64,000 bases of DNA from Marinobacterium nitratireducens (GTDB lineage Bacteria; Pseudomonadota; Gammaproteobacteria; Pseudomonadales; Balneatricaceae), in assembly GCF_014645375.1 (NCBI RefSeq), contig NZ_BMLT01000010.1, forward strand, positions 62,001 through 126,000, read 5' to 3'. The position numbers were made by a program, and so were the translations under genes. Shown here piece after piece: positions 47,737-54,479 of the stretch. Each line of letters begins with the position of its first letter. Within the stretch, counting starts at the first letter, position 1. The notes under the pieces were generated by a model. That model saw only the letters and a program-made list of their open reading frames with translations, had not been told where the DNA came from and did no database searches.

Positions 47737-48714
47737 TTAAATAATATTCATACTTTGAGTTTTACTTCTATCTTTAATTATCCCTTTCTTCATTTCATCT
47801 GTGCAAATTTTCGAGGAAATATTCTGGGACTTTAGAATTCTCATTGGCTCTGTAAGTTTTCTTGACTTTCCAGACTCAAAATATAAGGCCAAGTCAGCAA
47901 AATGTAAAACCTGCCTAGTTAGAACCCATCGGTAGTGAGCATAAATTGAGCTTGATTTAATTAGTTTATAATCTTTAGCCACGTTCTTTTCTAATGCACC
48001 TAGATTATCGCGCCTAAAGTAATTAAGTATTTCATATTTATTTGCAAGCATAAATATTTTGTTATCGTCGTCTTTGTGTTCTACACCTATGCGAGGGCTA
48101 GGATTAAATGCCCATGCCTCAGCAATAACTTTCTTAGTATCGTCGTGATTTTTAACATGCACCGCAAGCCCGCCCCCAAGGGATGCGCCTACCGCAATGA
48201 TGGGGAGTCGCTCTGCAATTGCACTCTGTTTGACTTTATCAACATAAGCGCGAGCATCATCAAACTGAACTGGAAATATCCAAAAATTGTGCAATAAATA
48301 GTCCCTAAACTGATTAGATCCACCAAAAGATATTATTATATTAATTGGAGTCCCAAATTCGTCATGCAGAACAAAAGTCATTGCATCAAAGCCATTCTCC
48401 AGATTTTCTCGCAACTCCACTACTTCCTTTAGCCTTTCAGGTTTGTCAAAATGAAAATCTAGCTCTTTATTAGCTCTTTGAAGTGGTAATACAGCTGCTA
48501 TAGCATAGATATAGCCTGATTTAGAAAGCTGCAGCCTCTTTCTAAATTTCGGACCTGCTGTATTGTAGTCTTGATACTTTTTAACTACATCAAGATAACG
48601 AACATCGCACCAAGCACGCCCTTCAAGTTTCCCCCAGTTTGCTGGCATAATTCCACAACCTGACAAGAGAACCACGAATAAAACAGAAATTCCGGTACGT
48701 AATGATATTCTCAA
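47737..48714 (-). CDS. lipase-like alpha/beta-hydrolase lipoprotein (cassette gene)
   Basis: 325 residues. The signal ends in a lipobox (VVLLSGC, Cys20). A lipase class 3-like core follows: TPINIIISFGGSNQFRDYL, then PIIAVGASLGGGLAVH with the nucleophile elbow GASLG (Ser178), and WAFNPSPRIG with a probable Asp/His downstream. It is probably an outer-membrane-anchored esterase or phospholipase. The gene is AT-rich compared with the chromosome. Its cassette start (GTTAAC, after the attC at 48854) is visible, but its own attC is degraded. Confidence 0.72.
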   Translation of the reverse strand: MRISLRTGISVLFVVLLSGCGIMPANWGKLEGRAWCDVRYLDVVKKYQDYNTAGPKFRKRLQLSKSGYIYAIAAVLPLQRANKELDFHFDKPERLKEVVELRENLENGFDAMTFVLHDEFGTPINIIISFGGSNQFRDYLLHNFWIFPVQFDDARAYVDKVKQSAIAERLPIIAVGASLGGGLAVHVKNHDDTKKVIAEAWAFNPSPRIGVEHKDDDNKIFMLANKYEILNYFRRDNLGALEKNVAKDYKLIKSSSIYAHYRWVLTRQVLHFADLALYFESGKSRKLTEPMRILKSQNISSKICTDEMKKGIIKDRSKTQSMNII

Positions 48715-48802
48715 ATTAATCTCCTTTCCGATTCAAGCTGTTATGGTAGTTTATAAGGCTCATGGGGAGCCTTGTGGCAGTATAATTATTTCCGAAGCAA
48801 TG

Positions 48803-48822
48803 GGATCAAAGACATGACCCCG
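48803..48822. repeat. half REP-like element within the array
   Basis: GGGATCAAAGACATGACCCC is a degenerate half of the GGGTCAGGTCTT family. It lies in the 5' part of the lipase-like cassette, upstream of its gene. Confidence 0.4.
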
Positions 48823-48853
48823 TTGGTTTGAACCCGTTGGTTCCTCCTTCGAA

Positions 48854-48924
48854 AGTTAACGTCATCATGCGCTGGGGCAAACCTAAGCGTAGCGTAGGTC
48901 TGCTGCAGCAGCATTTTGTTAAGC
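48854..48924 (-). repeat. attC site of the 320-residue lipoprotein cassette
   Basis: AGTTAAC (48854-48860) and GTTAAGC (48918-48924) enclose CATCATGCGCTG...CAGCAGCAT arms and an internal CCTAAGCGTAGCGTAGG hairpin. The upstream gene's TAG lies on its edge. Confidence 0.75.
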
Positions 48925-49886
48925 TATTTACACTCTAGCTCCTTGATTAGATCTTCATCTTCCGTCTCTATTGCTTCAATACAAGCAGCATATTTCTTTT
49001 TCGCAAGTTCAAGCGAAAGAGAGCTATTCAGCGCTTCAGCTTCACTAGTATCATTAGACTTAAAGCTCTCGAAAATATTGCCAACAGCACTAAAATAAGC
49101 ACCCAGAATATCAGCAGGGAGCTTCAACAAGGCTATAGCCTCGCCATCAGTGTCTTGCTTGTATTTTGTTGGGACACCGTCCACAAATGCAAAGTCTGCT
49201 TCGTTGTTAGCAAAAAATGTTTTGGAAACAGGAAGAAATAGAATTCTTGATTCTGACGGTGAAAAGACTATTGAGGACACATTCAAGCCCAGGCCAGTAG
49301 CAGCCACTTTATATGGCTCATTTTGACGATAAAAGATGCCTGAGTATGATTCTTCTGGCTTTTTAGCATGAGCCTTAGTTCCATTGGCCAACGCAGCTTT
49401 GCTAATAGTAACTATCAAGCGACAGGGATTATACGACCCTGTATTGGAGTATGTAAAAATATGCTCCCCATCAGTAGTACAGTTTCCTGCTGGCGCAGGT
49501 TGCCCTACTAAGCTATAAGTTCGTAACTGCCCATATGTAGTAGCTAAATTTTTAAATGCATCTGTTACGTTACTTACAGTAGTTGACTTGCTAGAAGTTA
49601 ATAATCCTTTTTCGTTTACGGCAACATCTAACGTATTTTTACCTAATAAGTTACTCCCATGATTCAAGACATATTGTTTAGACAAGTCAGGATACGCAGG
49701 TGTTGTTCCAAAAGATACTCTTGTTATTTTATTGCTTTCTACATTAACCGTAACGACAAAGTCTTTTTTAGGCATGTAATATGTCAAGCCATCAACATCC
49801 TCAGCCTTTGGGTCTTCAATTGATTTTATGCTCGAGCAAGAGGTGACAAATAAGGCACAAAGAAATACCATGAATATTCTCATCAT
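48924..49886 (-). CDS. hypothetical lipoprotein (cassette gene)
   Basis: 320 residues from the ATG at 49886 (GGAG upstream); seven extra in-frame codons reach 49907. Lipobox LFVTSC, Cys17. No family was recognised. The mature part has a GLTYYMPKKDFVVTVNVESN opening, beta-rich central sequence, HAKKPEESYSGIFYRQNEPY and a helical end (SNDTSEAEALNSSLSLELAKKKYAACIEAIE). It is probably membrane-anchored in the periplasm. The stop lies within the attC edge. Its cassette start core (GTTCGGC) does not match its attC well, hinting at a rearrangement. Confidence 0.7.
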   Translation of the reverse strand: MMRIFMVFLCALFVTSCSSIKSIEDPKAEDVDGLTYYMPKKDFVVTVNVESNKITRVSFGTTPAYPDLSKQYVLNHGSNLLGKNTLDVAVNEKGLLTSSKSTTVSNVTDAFKNLATTYGQLRTYSLVGQPAPAGNCTTDGEHIFTYSNTGSYNPCRLIVTISKAALANGTKAHAKKPEESYSGIFYRQNEPYKVAATGLGLNVSSIVFSPSESRILFLPVSKTFFANNEADFAFVDGVPTKYKQDTDGEAIALLKLPADILGAYFSAVGNIFESFKSNDTSEAEALNSSLSLELAKKKYAACIEAIETEDEDLIKELECK

Positions 49887-49963
49887 AATGAGCTCCAATG
49901 CCCCCATTTAAAACAACCAAAAAGTAACCGGGAGAATTACTTTTCGACTACGAAAAAGTTAAC

Positions 49964-50026
49964 GGGGTCAGGTCTTTATTTTTGCCTTTCAGTTTAGAAG
50001 CAAAGTCAAAAGACAAGACCTGACCC
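49964..50026. repeat. REP-like hairpin, GGGGTCAGGTCTT arms
   Basis: GGGGTCAGGTCTT (49964-49976) pairs with AAGACCTGACCC (50015-50026). It is a complete copy lying between an attC and the next cassette gene. Confidence 0.8.
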
Positions 50027-50110
50027 GTTACTCATTGCATCTAGGACAAAGTTCTTGCTGTATCTTTTTCTTACTCCGGCTTGTAACTCCATCGTGATCT
50101 CCTAGTGTCC

Positions 50111-50189
50111 GGCCGAACGCTGCCGTAACGGGCCTCGCGAAGCGAGGTCCAAGGCACGAAGTGCCTGTTCGTTCACGGCCTTGTTAGCC
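50111..50189 (-). repeat. attC site of the 328-residue cassette
   Basis: GGCCGAAC (50111) and GTTAGCC (50183-50189) bound the palindrome CGCTGCCGTAACGG.../...TTCACGGCC with an internal CCTCGCGAAGCGAGG hairpin. The right core is complementary to the cassette start GGCTAAC at 51181. Confidence 0.85.
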
Positions 50190-51176
50190 TTACACATGAC
50201 GTAGATCCTCTGGCCTAATGTCATTTGGTATGGCAGCTCTGTATTGCTCGGCGTTGATATTTAGGGTCCAGTTCGTATTCGCGCCCGAAAAGACGGCCCA
50301 CGGAAATAAAAATGCGTCAACTACACCTACTTCCCTTACGAGCAAAACTCGCAAGTCGAAAGAGCAGTCGTTATTAAAGTAGTGAGCAGTGAGATCTGCC
50401 TGTATTGCTGCTATATCGACGAGAAGTGGATTAGGGTTTGTGGTATATACCCGCACACAAACATGAAAGGGCTGACGTTGTTCTAAAGACGGCAATCCAT
50501 GTAGTCCCTCAAGTTCATCTAGATCATGACGAAGCAGCTTTTCTCGAAATTCATCTAGATGCCAACTGTCATCGATGTACTTTAGGGTGCTGACAACAAC
50601 TCGCGCAAGTCTCCTAAGATTAGCAGCACTGATTTCTATGGTCTCTCCTATCACACCTCTCCTAGAGCTGGCCACTCGAATAGAACCATCAGTCGCGATG
50701 AAATGTCTGTCGTGAATAATTGTTCCACGGAGTGGTTCTAATAACCTGTAAAGGCCAATGAGACGTTCCTTTAGCCACGTCCGCGAGGAGATTAATTGAG
50801 GAAATACCGGTTCGCTCGAAAGATGCTGTAACTTTTGCTGAAAACGGAAAGTCGAGGAAATTCCGTTCTCCTCAAGAATCCATTCAATCAACATATCTAG
50901 AAGCTTGAAAGTCGAGACAAAGACAAGAGGTGCACCCGCCTTTAGAAAGCTAGGTCTCCAGTCACCAATGATGGCGTTCATCCGGCCATGACCAATGAAC
51001 TCAGCTGTAGGATTATCTAGCTTATAAATTACTCCATCTGGCCAAGAAGGAAACAGATCGTCTTCTACAAGTGCGTAAACTGCTTCTAAAAGCCAGCGTT
51101 CATAATCAGTTCGCTCGTTAAGTCTGGTAACCGATGCTGGGTCAAAAATTGGTGTCATAAAGTTGTAGAAATCCAT
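50190..51176 (-). CDS. hypothetical protein (cassette gene)
   Basis: 328 residues, unrecognised, mixed helical, with no signal or membrane segment. It opens MDFYNFMTPIFDPASVTRLN; features include FRFQQKLQHLSSEPVFPQLI, TIIHDRHFIATDGSIRVASS and a Trp-rich end (PWAVFSGANTNWTLN). The ATG lies a few bases after the cassette core and the TAA immediately precedes attC, so the gene fills its cassette exactly. The role is unknown; IIHDRHFIATDGS might be a catalytic or nucleic-acid-binding loop. Confidence 0.75.
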   Translation of the reverse strand: MDFYNFMTPIFDPASVTRLNERTDYERWLLEAVYALVEDDLFPSWPDGVIYKLDNPTAEFIGHGRMNAIIGDWRPSFLKAGAPLVFVSTFKLLDMLIEWILEENGISSTFRFQQKLQHLSSEPVFPQLISSRTWLKERLIGLYRLLEPLRGTIIHDRHFIATDGSIRVASSRRGVIGETIEISAANLRRLARVVVSTLKYIDDSWHLDEFREKLLRHDLDELEGLHGLPSLEQRQPFHVCVRVYTTNPNPLLVDIAAIQADLTAHYFNNDCSFDLRVLLVREVGVVDAFLFPWAVFSGANTNWTLNINAEQYRAAIPNDIRPEDLRHV

Positions 51177-51180
51177 GATA

Positions 51181-51265
51181 GGCTAACGCCGCCAGCACGC
51201 GCGGCTTTGTAGCGGAGGCGAAGCCGCAACGAAAAAGCCGTCGCTGTGCCTGGCCTTGTTAAGCC
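51181..51265 (-). repeat. attC site of the 158-residue cassette
   Basis: GGCTAAC (51181) and GTTAAGCC (51258-51265) with CGCCGCCAGCACGCG and TCGCTGTGCCTGGC arms plus an inner GGCTTTGTAGCGG/CCGCAACG hairpin. The right core is complementary to the cassette start GGCTTAAC at 51760. It closely resembles the attC at 51760. Confidence 0.9.
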
Positions 51266-51741
51266 TACAATGCTGCATATGTCTCTTCCGAAACCTCTTC
51301 ACCATCTGGATTAACCCATGAAAGCACTGCGTTGTATGCAGTAGGACTCCCGAAGTGGATCGCTGCAATCAAAGTAACAGAACCTCCGGGCTGGAGTATT
51401 GGTACGGGAAATTTAGCCTCGTAATCATTTTTGACAAGAGGACTGTCTTCCGGTTTTACCAATAACCGTAGATCAACATCTTTTGCGGCGACATCGCTGA
51501 TGTTTGTTATCCGGAATCGGTAGGTTTTACCGTCTTTAAAAATGTCGAAGGAGAGTCGAGCAGCATCTTTTCCCTTCTCCTCCCGGAGCAGAATCTCCAA
51601 CTGCTTTTTGGCAAGTTCCGACGTTGCACGCTGAAGGTCATTGGCTTCTCTCTGAATTTTTCGCTGTCCACCCCAAACGACCAAGCTGACGATGGTCGCG
51701 ATACAGCCCAAGACGACACTCAAAATCTCGTACTTTGACAC
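51265..51741 (-). CDS. membrane-anchored hypothetical protein (cassette gene)
   Basis: 158 residues from a GTG (MSKYEILSVVLGCIATIVSL). One N-terminal helix (residues 5-24) is followed by a coiled coil (REANDLQRATSELAKKQLEILLREEKGKD) and a beta-sandwich-like domain (AARLSFDIFKDGKTYRFRITNISDVAAKDVDLRLL). The design suggests a membrane-tethered sensor or binding domain; there is no named family. The gene lies between matched attC cores, with the stop overlapping attC by one base. Confidence 0.78.
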   Translation of the reverse strand: MSKYEILSVVLGCIATIVSLVVWGGQRKIQREANDLQRATSELAKKQLEILLREEKGKDAARLSFDIFKDGKTYRFRITNISDVAAKDVDLRLLVKPEDSPLVKNDYEAKFPVPILQPGGSVTLIAAIHFGSPTAYNAVLSWVNPDGEEVSEETYAAL

Positions 51742-51759
51742 CTCGACTAACTCCCCTTG

Positions 51760-51844
51760 GGCTTAACGCCGCCAACACGCGCAGCTTTGTAGTGTAGGCG
51801 AAGCCACAACGGAAAAGCTGTCGCAGTGCTTGGCCTTGTTAACC
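51760..51844 (-). repeat. attC site of the two-gene cassette
   Basis: GGCTTAAC (51760) and GTTAACC (51838-51844) with arms CGCCGCCAACACGCG and CGCAGTGCTTGGC. The right core is complementary to the cassette start GGTTAAC at 52482. Confidence 0.9.
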
Positions 51845-52095
51845 TACCTTTTTAGGATGTTCATAAGAACGATTTCGTCATCACTTTTAGTCAGAAACAG
51901 CCGCAAAGAATGGTGCTTTAAAACGTATATTTCTTCTTCTGCGCCCTGCAGCTTATGTATATTAGGCGAAGAAAGATCAATCCCATCTGTATCGATTTTC
52001 TTGAGGATATCATGGAGTCCGACATTAACAAGCCCCGGGCGCTTATCCATCTCTCGCAATTGTTCAGCTGCCTCAGTAGAAACAAAGAGACTCAT
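51844..52095 (-). CDS. small protein, second gene of a two-gene cassette
   Basis: 83 residues, MSLFVSTEAAEQLREMDKRP, followed by beta-rich EEEIYVLKHHSLRLFLTKSDDEIVLMNILKR. The pattern of strands ending RLFLTKSDDEIVLMNI faintly recalls RelE/ParE-fold toxins, but the length and catalytic residues are not convincing. Its ATG overlaps the stop of the upstream gene (ATGA) in the same cassette. A paired function, such as a toxin-antitoxin or a membrane sensor with its partner, is possible. Confidence 0.65.
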   Translation of the reverse strand: MSLFVSTEAAEQLREMDKRPGLVNVGLHDILKKIDTDGIDLSSPNIHKLQGAEEEIYVLKHHSLRLFLTKSDDEIVLMNILKR

Positions 52096-52466
52096 TGTTT
52101 TACCCCCAGATCCTTCAATAAGGTAGACGCTTTAACCAAATTTGCCTTGTCAGGATCTGTCTTCACTTGCCGGGCAAAAGCTTCCAGTTTGGTTTTTCGG
52201 ATATGCGCAAGACAGAAGGCATCATCCGAGAAGGCATACACTCTCTCGTCATGCTTCAGATAGAAAATTTGTGCGGAAACCCAGATAACAACTACTATCA
52301 AAAGCCACCAGAACGATTCGGCCTTATGAAAGGCAGACCATTCAACCACACCAGACTTAGATATCTCGGTAGCGAAAAGACTGCAAAGCACACCAACCGC
52401 AATCGTGAGCAGCGACGAAACTATCAGCCTAAACTTTGGATTTCCTATTATTTCCTCAGTATTCAT
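52092..52466 (-). CDS. two-helix membrane protein, first gene of a two-gene cassette
   Basis: 124 residues from MNTEEIIGNPKFRLIVSSLL. Two hydrophobic helices (residues ~13-34 and 52-71, WWLLIVVVIWVSAQIFYL) are followed by a cytoplasmic helical tail (LAHIRKTKLEAFARQVKTDPDKANLVKASTLLKDL). Unrecognised. The frame can be read from 52499, but that crosses the attC core, so the internal ATG is preferred. The stop overlaps the start of the 83-residue gene. Confidence 0.68.
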   Translation of the reverse strand: MNTEEIIGNPKFRLIVSSLLTIAVGVLCSLFATEISKSGVVEWSAFHKAESFWWLLIVVVIWVSAQIFYLKHDERVYAFSDDAFCLAHIRKTKLEAFARQVKTDPDKANLVKASTLLKDLGVKQ

Positions 52467-52481
52467 CGATTCCTCGAATGA

Positions 52482-52560
52482 GGTTAACGCCGCGCACACC
52501 GGCGCGAGCTTGCGAGCGTCCGGCAGCCGAAGGCTGCGAAGTGCTGCGCCTGGTTATGAG
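52482..52560 (-). repeat. attC site of the 92-residue cassette
   Basis: GGTTAAC (52482) and GTTATGAG (52553-52560). The outer GTTATGAGTGC at the right end is complementary over 11 bases to the cassette start GCACTCATAAC at 52839-52849. Inner hairpin CGGCAGCCGAAGGCTGCG. Confidence 0.9.
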
Positions 52561-52563
52561 TGC

Positions 52564-52842
52564 TCACTTCCTGCCACCAAAATTATGATGATGGAACTCT
52601 GGCACAACTACATCCTTACCGTTTGCGAGCTTTTGACCACAATAAGGGCAGAATGCCACCTGAATTCTAACGACTTCGATTATCTGCCCCTCATATTCAA
52701 GATAATGATCTTGCTCAAGATCTTCCTCCGTCGCTACCCGATTCAGGTTTAGATAGACATCAGTGCCATCTTCTTCGAACCATACTTCAGCAAGCGAGCA
52801 AGAAGTGCAGCTATGAATAATATTTAGAACCCTGTTAAGCAC
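52564..52842 (-). CDS. small zinc-ribbon protein (cassette gene)
   Basis: 92 residues from a GTG inside the cassette core. One CTSC pair near residues 12-15 and one CPYCGQ pair near 65-68 make a probable zinc site. Acidic beta strands lie between, and a His-rich C-terminus (EFHHHNFGGRK) follows. No family was recognised. The start lies only a few bases from the recombination point, leaving no room for a promoter, so it depends on upstream transcription. Confidence 0.7.
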   Translation of the reverse strand: MLNRVLNIIHSCTSCSLAEVWFEEDGTDVYLNLNRVATEEDLEQDHYLEYEGQIIEVVRIQVAFCPYCGQKLANGKDVVVPEFHHHNFGGRK

Positions 52843-52904
52843 TCATAACGCCCGCAGCAGAGGCGTGAGCTTGCGAGCGTCCTGCTGCCTGCGCTTGTTA
52901 TGTG
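52842..52904 (-). repeat. attC site of the first cassette
   Basis: CTCATAAC (52842) and GTTATGTG (52897-52904), the shortest attC of the array (63 bases). The right core is complementary to the cassette start CACATAAC at 53351-53358. Confidence 0.9.
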
Positions 52905-52909
52905 CAATT

Positions 52910-53335
52910 TCAACCATTGATTCTTAGCTCGTCCTTGAATATTTCATCAACGTCTTTAAGTTGCTTACCAAACCACATGACAATCTCTTGTTTTGCTTCG
53001 TCATTTCCACTCTCAATACTCGTATCGAGCGCGACGGACTGTTTATGAACTTGTTCGATAAATGAAACGATCGAAGGGCTGAACACCGCGAATGCACCCC
53101 TTGTTTTCTTGAGAAAGTGAACACGATCTTCCATTTCAGCCTTAGATCTATAAACGACAGAAAATAGATATTCGCTCGTCGTCATGAATATTTCGTAACG
53201 ACGATCGAACAGTTCGTGCTGTAGCCGAGCTTGATTGATCTTCCATTGCAAAATTCCGAGACCTATGCCCAGTATCGCAATAACGGGGGTGATCAAGGCC
53301 GTAGATATATCAAGCCAGTCTTTTTCAGGCATCAT
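52910..53335 (-). CDS. membrane-anchored hypothetical protein, first cassette gene
   Basis: 141 residues (MMPEKDWLDISTALITPVIA; either ATG possible). One N-terminal helix (residues ~10-28, ALITPVIAILGIGLGIL) is followed by a long basic/aromatic helical stretch (QWKINQARLQHELFDRRYEIF) and a cytoplasmic helical domain. This pattern, a short N-out anchor plus IxQWKxxxARxxxxLFDRRYEIF, recurs in many uncharacterised and some defence-associated small proteins. The gene is the attI-proximal cassette. Confidence 0.7.
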   Translation of the reverse strand: MMPEKDWLDISTALITPVIAILGIGLGILQWKINQARLQHELFDRRYEIFMTTSEYLFSVVYRSKAEMEDRVHFLKKTRGAFAVFSPSIVSFIEQVHKQSVALDTSIESGNDEAKQEIVMWFGKQLKDVDEIFKDELRING

Positions 53336-53350
53336 CGCGGAATTTTCTTA

Positions 53351-53370
53351 CACATAACAGTCTGTTAATG
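53351..53370. other. attI-like junction of the integron
   Basis: CACATAAC-AGTCT-GTTAATG: the inverted core pair where the first cassette meets the non-cassette side. CACATAAC is the start of cassette 1 read from the minus strand; GTTAATG would belong to attI. The perfect 12-bp palindrome AAGGTATACCTT (53399-53410) lies just beyond, in the presumed attI/intI promoter region. Confidence 0.6.
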
Positions 53371-53560
53371 AGGCCTTCGGCCTTATAATAATTATTAGAA
53401 GGTATACCTTTTGAACTTCATCACGAAACAGAGCCAAAATCCTAACATATTGATTTCCATATTAAACCGCATAACCTATGACTCGAACGCAATGTTAAAA
53501 AGGCATTTCACCTCGTCCCCCGGACCAAAAGCTATACGTATAGCTTCTTCCAAACATTTC

Positions 53561-53779
53561 ATGGACGAGCTGTTGAAGATGGCGAAGCATCCGTTTCTCC
53601 AATCAGCCGCAGACTACATGCGTGTTCAACGCCATAGCCGGCACACGATGGAGACCTACATATACTGAATCAAATTCTTCATCCTGTTCAACGGCAAGCA
53701 GCACCCATCAGTTCCCGATGATGAGCCTATCAGACACGCTACCGCCCTTCCGTCCGGTTTGACGGAAAGCCGCTGTTAA
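53561..53779 (+). pseudogene. intI: integron integrase intI, N-terminal remnant with in-frame stop
   Basis: From the ATG at 53561 the frame reads HPFLQSAADYMRVQRHSRHT, METYIY, then TGA (53666-53668), then IKFFILFNGKQHPS. This matches the N-terminal SAM-like domain of IntI integrases (FLxSVxEFMxxRxYxxKTIExYLxWIxxFIxFxxKxHPS), with TGA exactly where the conserved Trp codon (TGG) belongs. After HPS similarity is lost; LPSGLTESR recalls the LPVVLTxxE segment about 50 residues further on, suggesting an internal deletion, and TAA follows at 53777. The whole catalytic domain is missing. It is oriented divergently from the cassettes, as in normal integrons. Confidence 0.82.
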
Positions 53780-54421
53780 CGCGGAGAACCAGGCCATCTC
53801 CGCCTGCTGAATTGCAGCAAAATCTGACCAGATCTTCCCCGTTACCCGATTCCGAATGAAGGGACCCAACGCATTAAAAGGAGAGATATTCGAGATATCA
53901 CAGCCATTCTCCTCCGCTGAAAACGAGCATGTGCATAGGTGCGCCGGGCTGCCGGCGGTATCCGGCAGCCTTCAGTCCCTTGGATCTAAGGATGGGCTAT
54001 TTTTCGCCGGTTCGCTACCACTAACTGTCTTTGAATTGAGACAACTTTCGCTGTCAGATTAAAGCGATGGCAGCTGTCCGATAATATCGTTCCACCGCTA
54101 TTCTATAAATTCTGATTATTCCGAAATTGCCGTATATCTTTAATGTTTCATTAAAACAGCACCCATCGCGCTCCTTTCCGTCGAAGGCACACTTAATAAA
54201 AAGGTTCATCGCGCTTTAGCGGCATCGCTACGCGTTGCTGGCTTTTCGAGAGGACAGTGTTTGCAGTGCTTTATGCGAGCGATAGTCGGCGCGCTTCGCT
54301 GACATTTGCTCCTGCAATGCCAGGCTTCCCGCCATCCCCATCCATGGCGGTTGCTGCGCTCAGGGCGCCCTACGGATGACTTCCCGCTAAAGCGTGACGG
54401 ACAAATCTAAGCCCATAACGT
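53780..54421. repeat. gene-free region beyond the integrase remnant
   Basis: No gene supported. A GCCGGGCTGCCGGCGGTATC hairpin lies near 53943. From 54200 to 54390 the sequence is repeat-derived; its GCCAGGCTTCCCGCCATCC...GGCGGTTGC section recurs at 23607-23637. A 68-codon plus-strand frame at 53856 has no family and no ribosome site, and I reject it. Confidence 0.55.
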
Positions 54422-54444
54422 AAAAAGCCCCGCAAATGCGGGGC
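54422..54444 (-). terminator. terminator of the ETF-ubiquinone oxidoreductase gene
   Basis: GCCCCGCA-AA-TGCGGGGC stem with a T run on the minus strand, 36 bases after the stop. Confidence 0.9.
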
Positions 54445-54479
54445 AAAGGGCTTACTGCTTGGAGCAAAGAACAACAACG

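Noticed and set aside
51844-52095. Firm assignment of the 83-residue cassette protein as a RelE toxin
   Set aside because: Only the terminal strand pattern is similar; catalytic residues and length do not fit, so it is left unassigned.
46440-53400. CRISPR array as an explanation of the spaced repeats
   Set aside because: Spacing is gene-sized, repeats are 60-90 bp palindromes with variable loops, and ORFs fill the intervals; attC sites explain all of this.
53856-54062. 68-residue frame beyond the integrase remnant
   Set aside because: No ribosome site, no homology recognised, and part of it is a GGCTGCCGG hairpin region.
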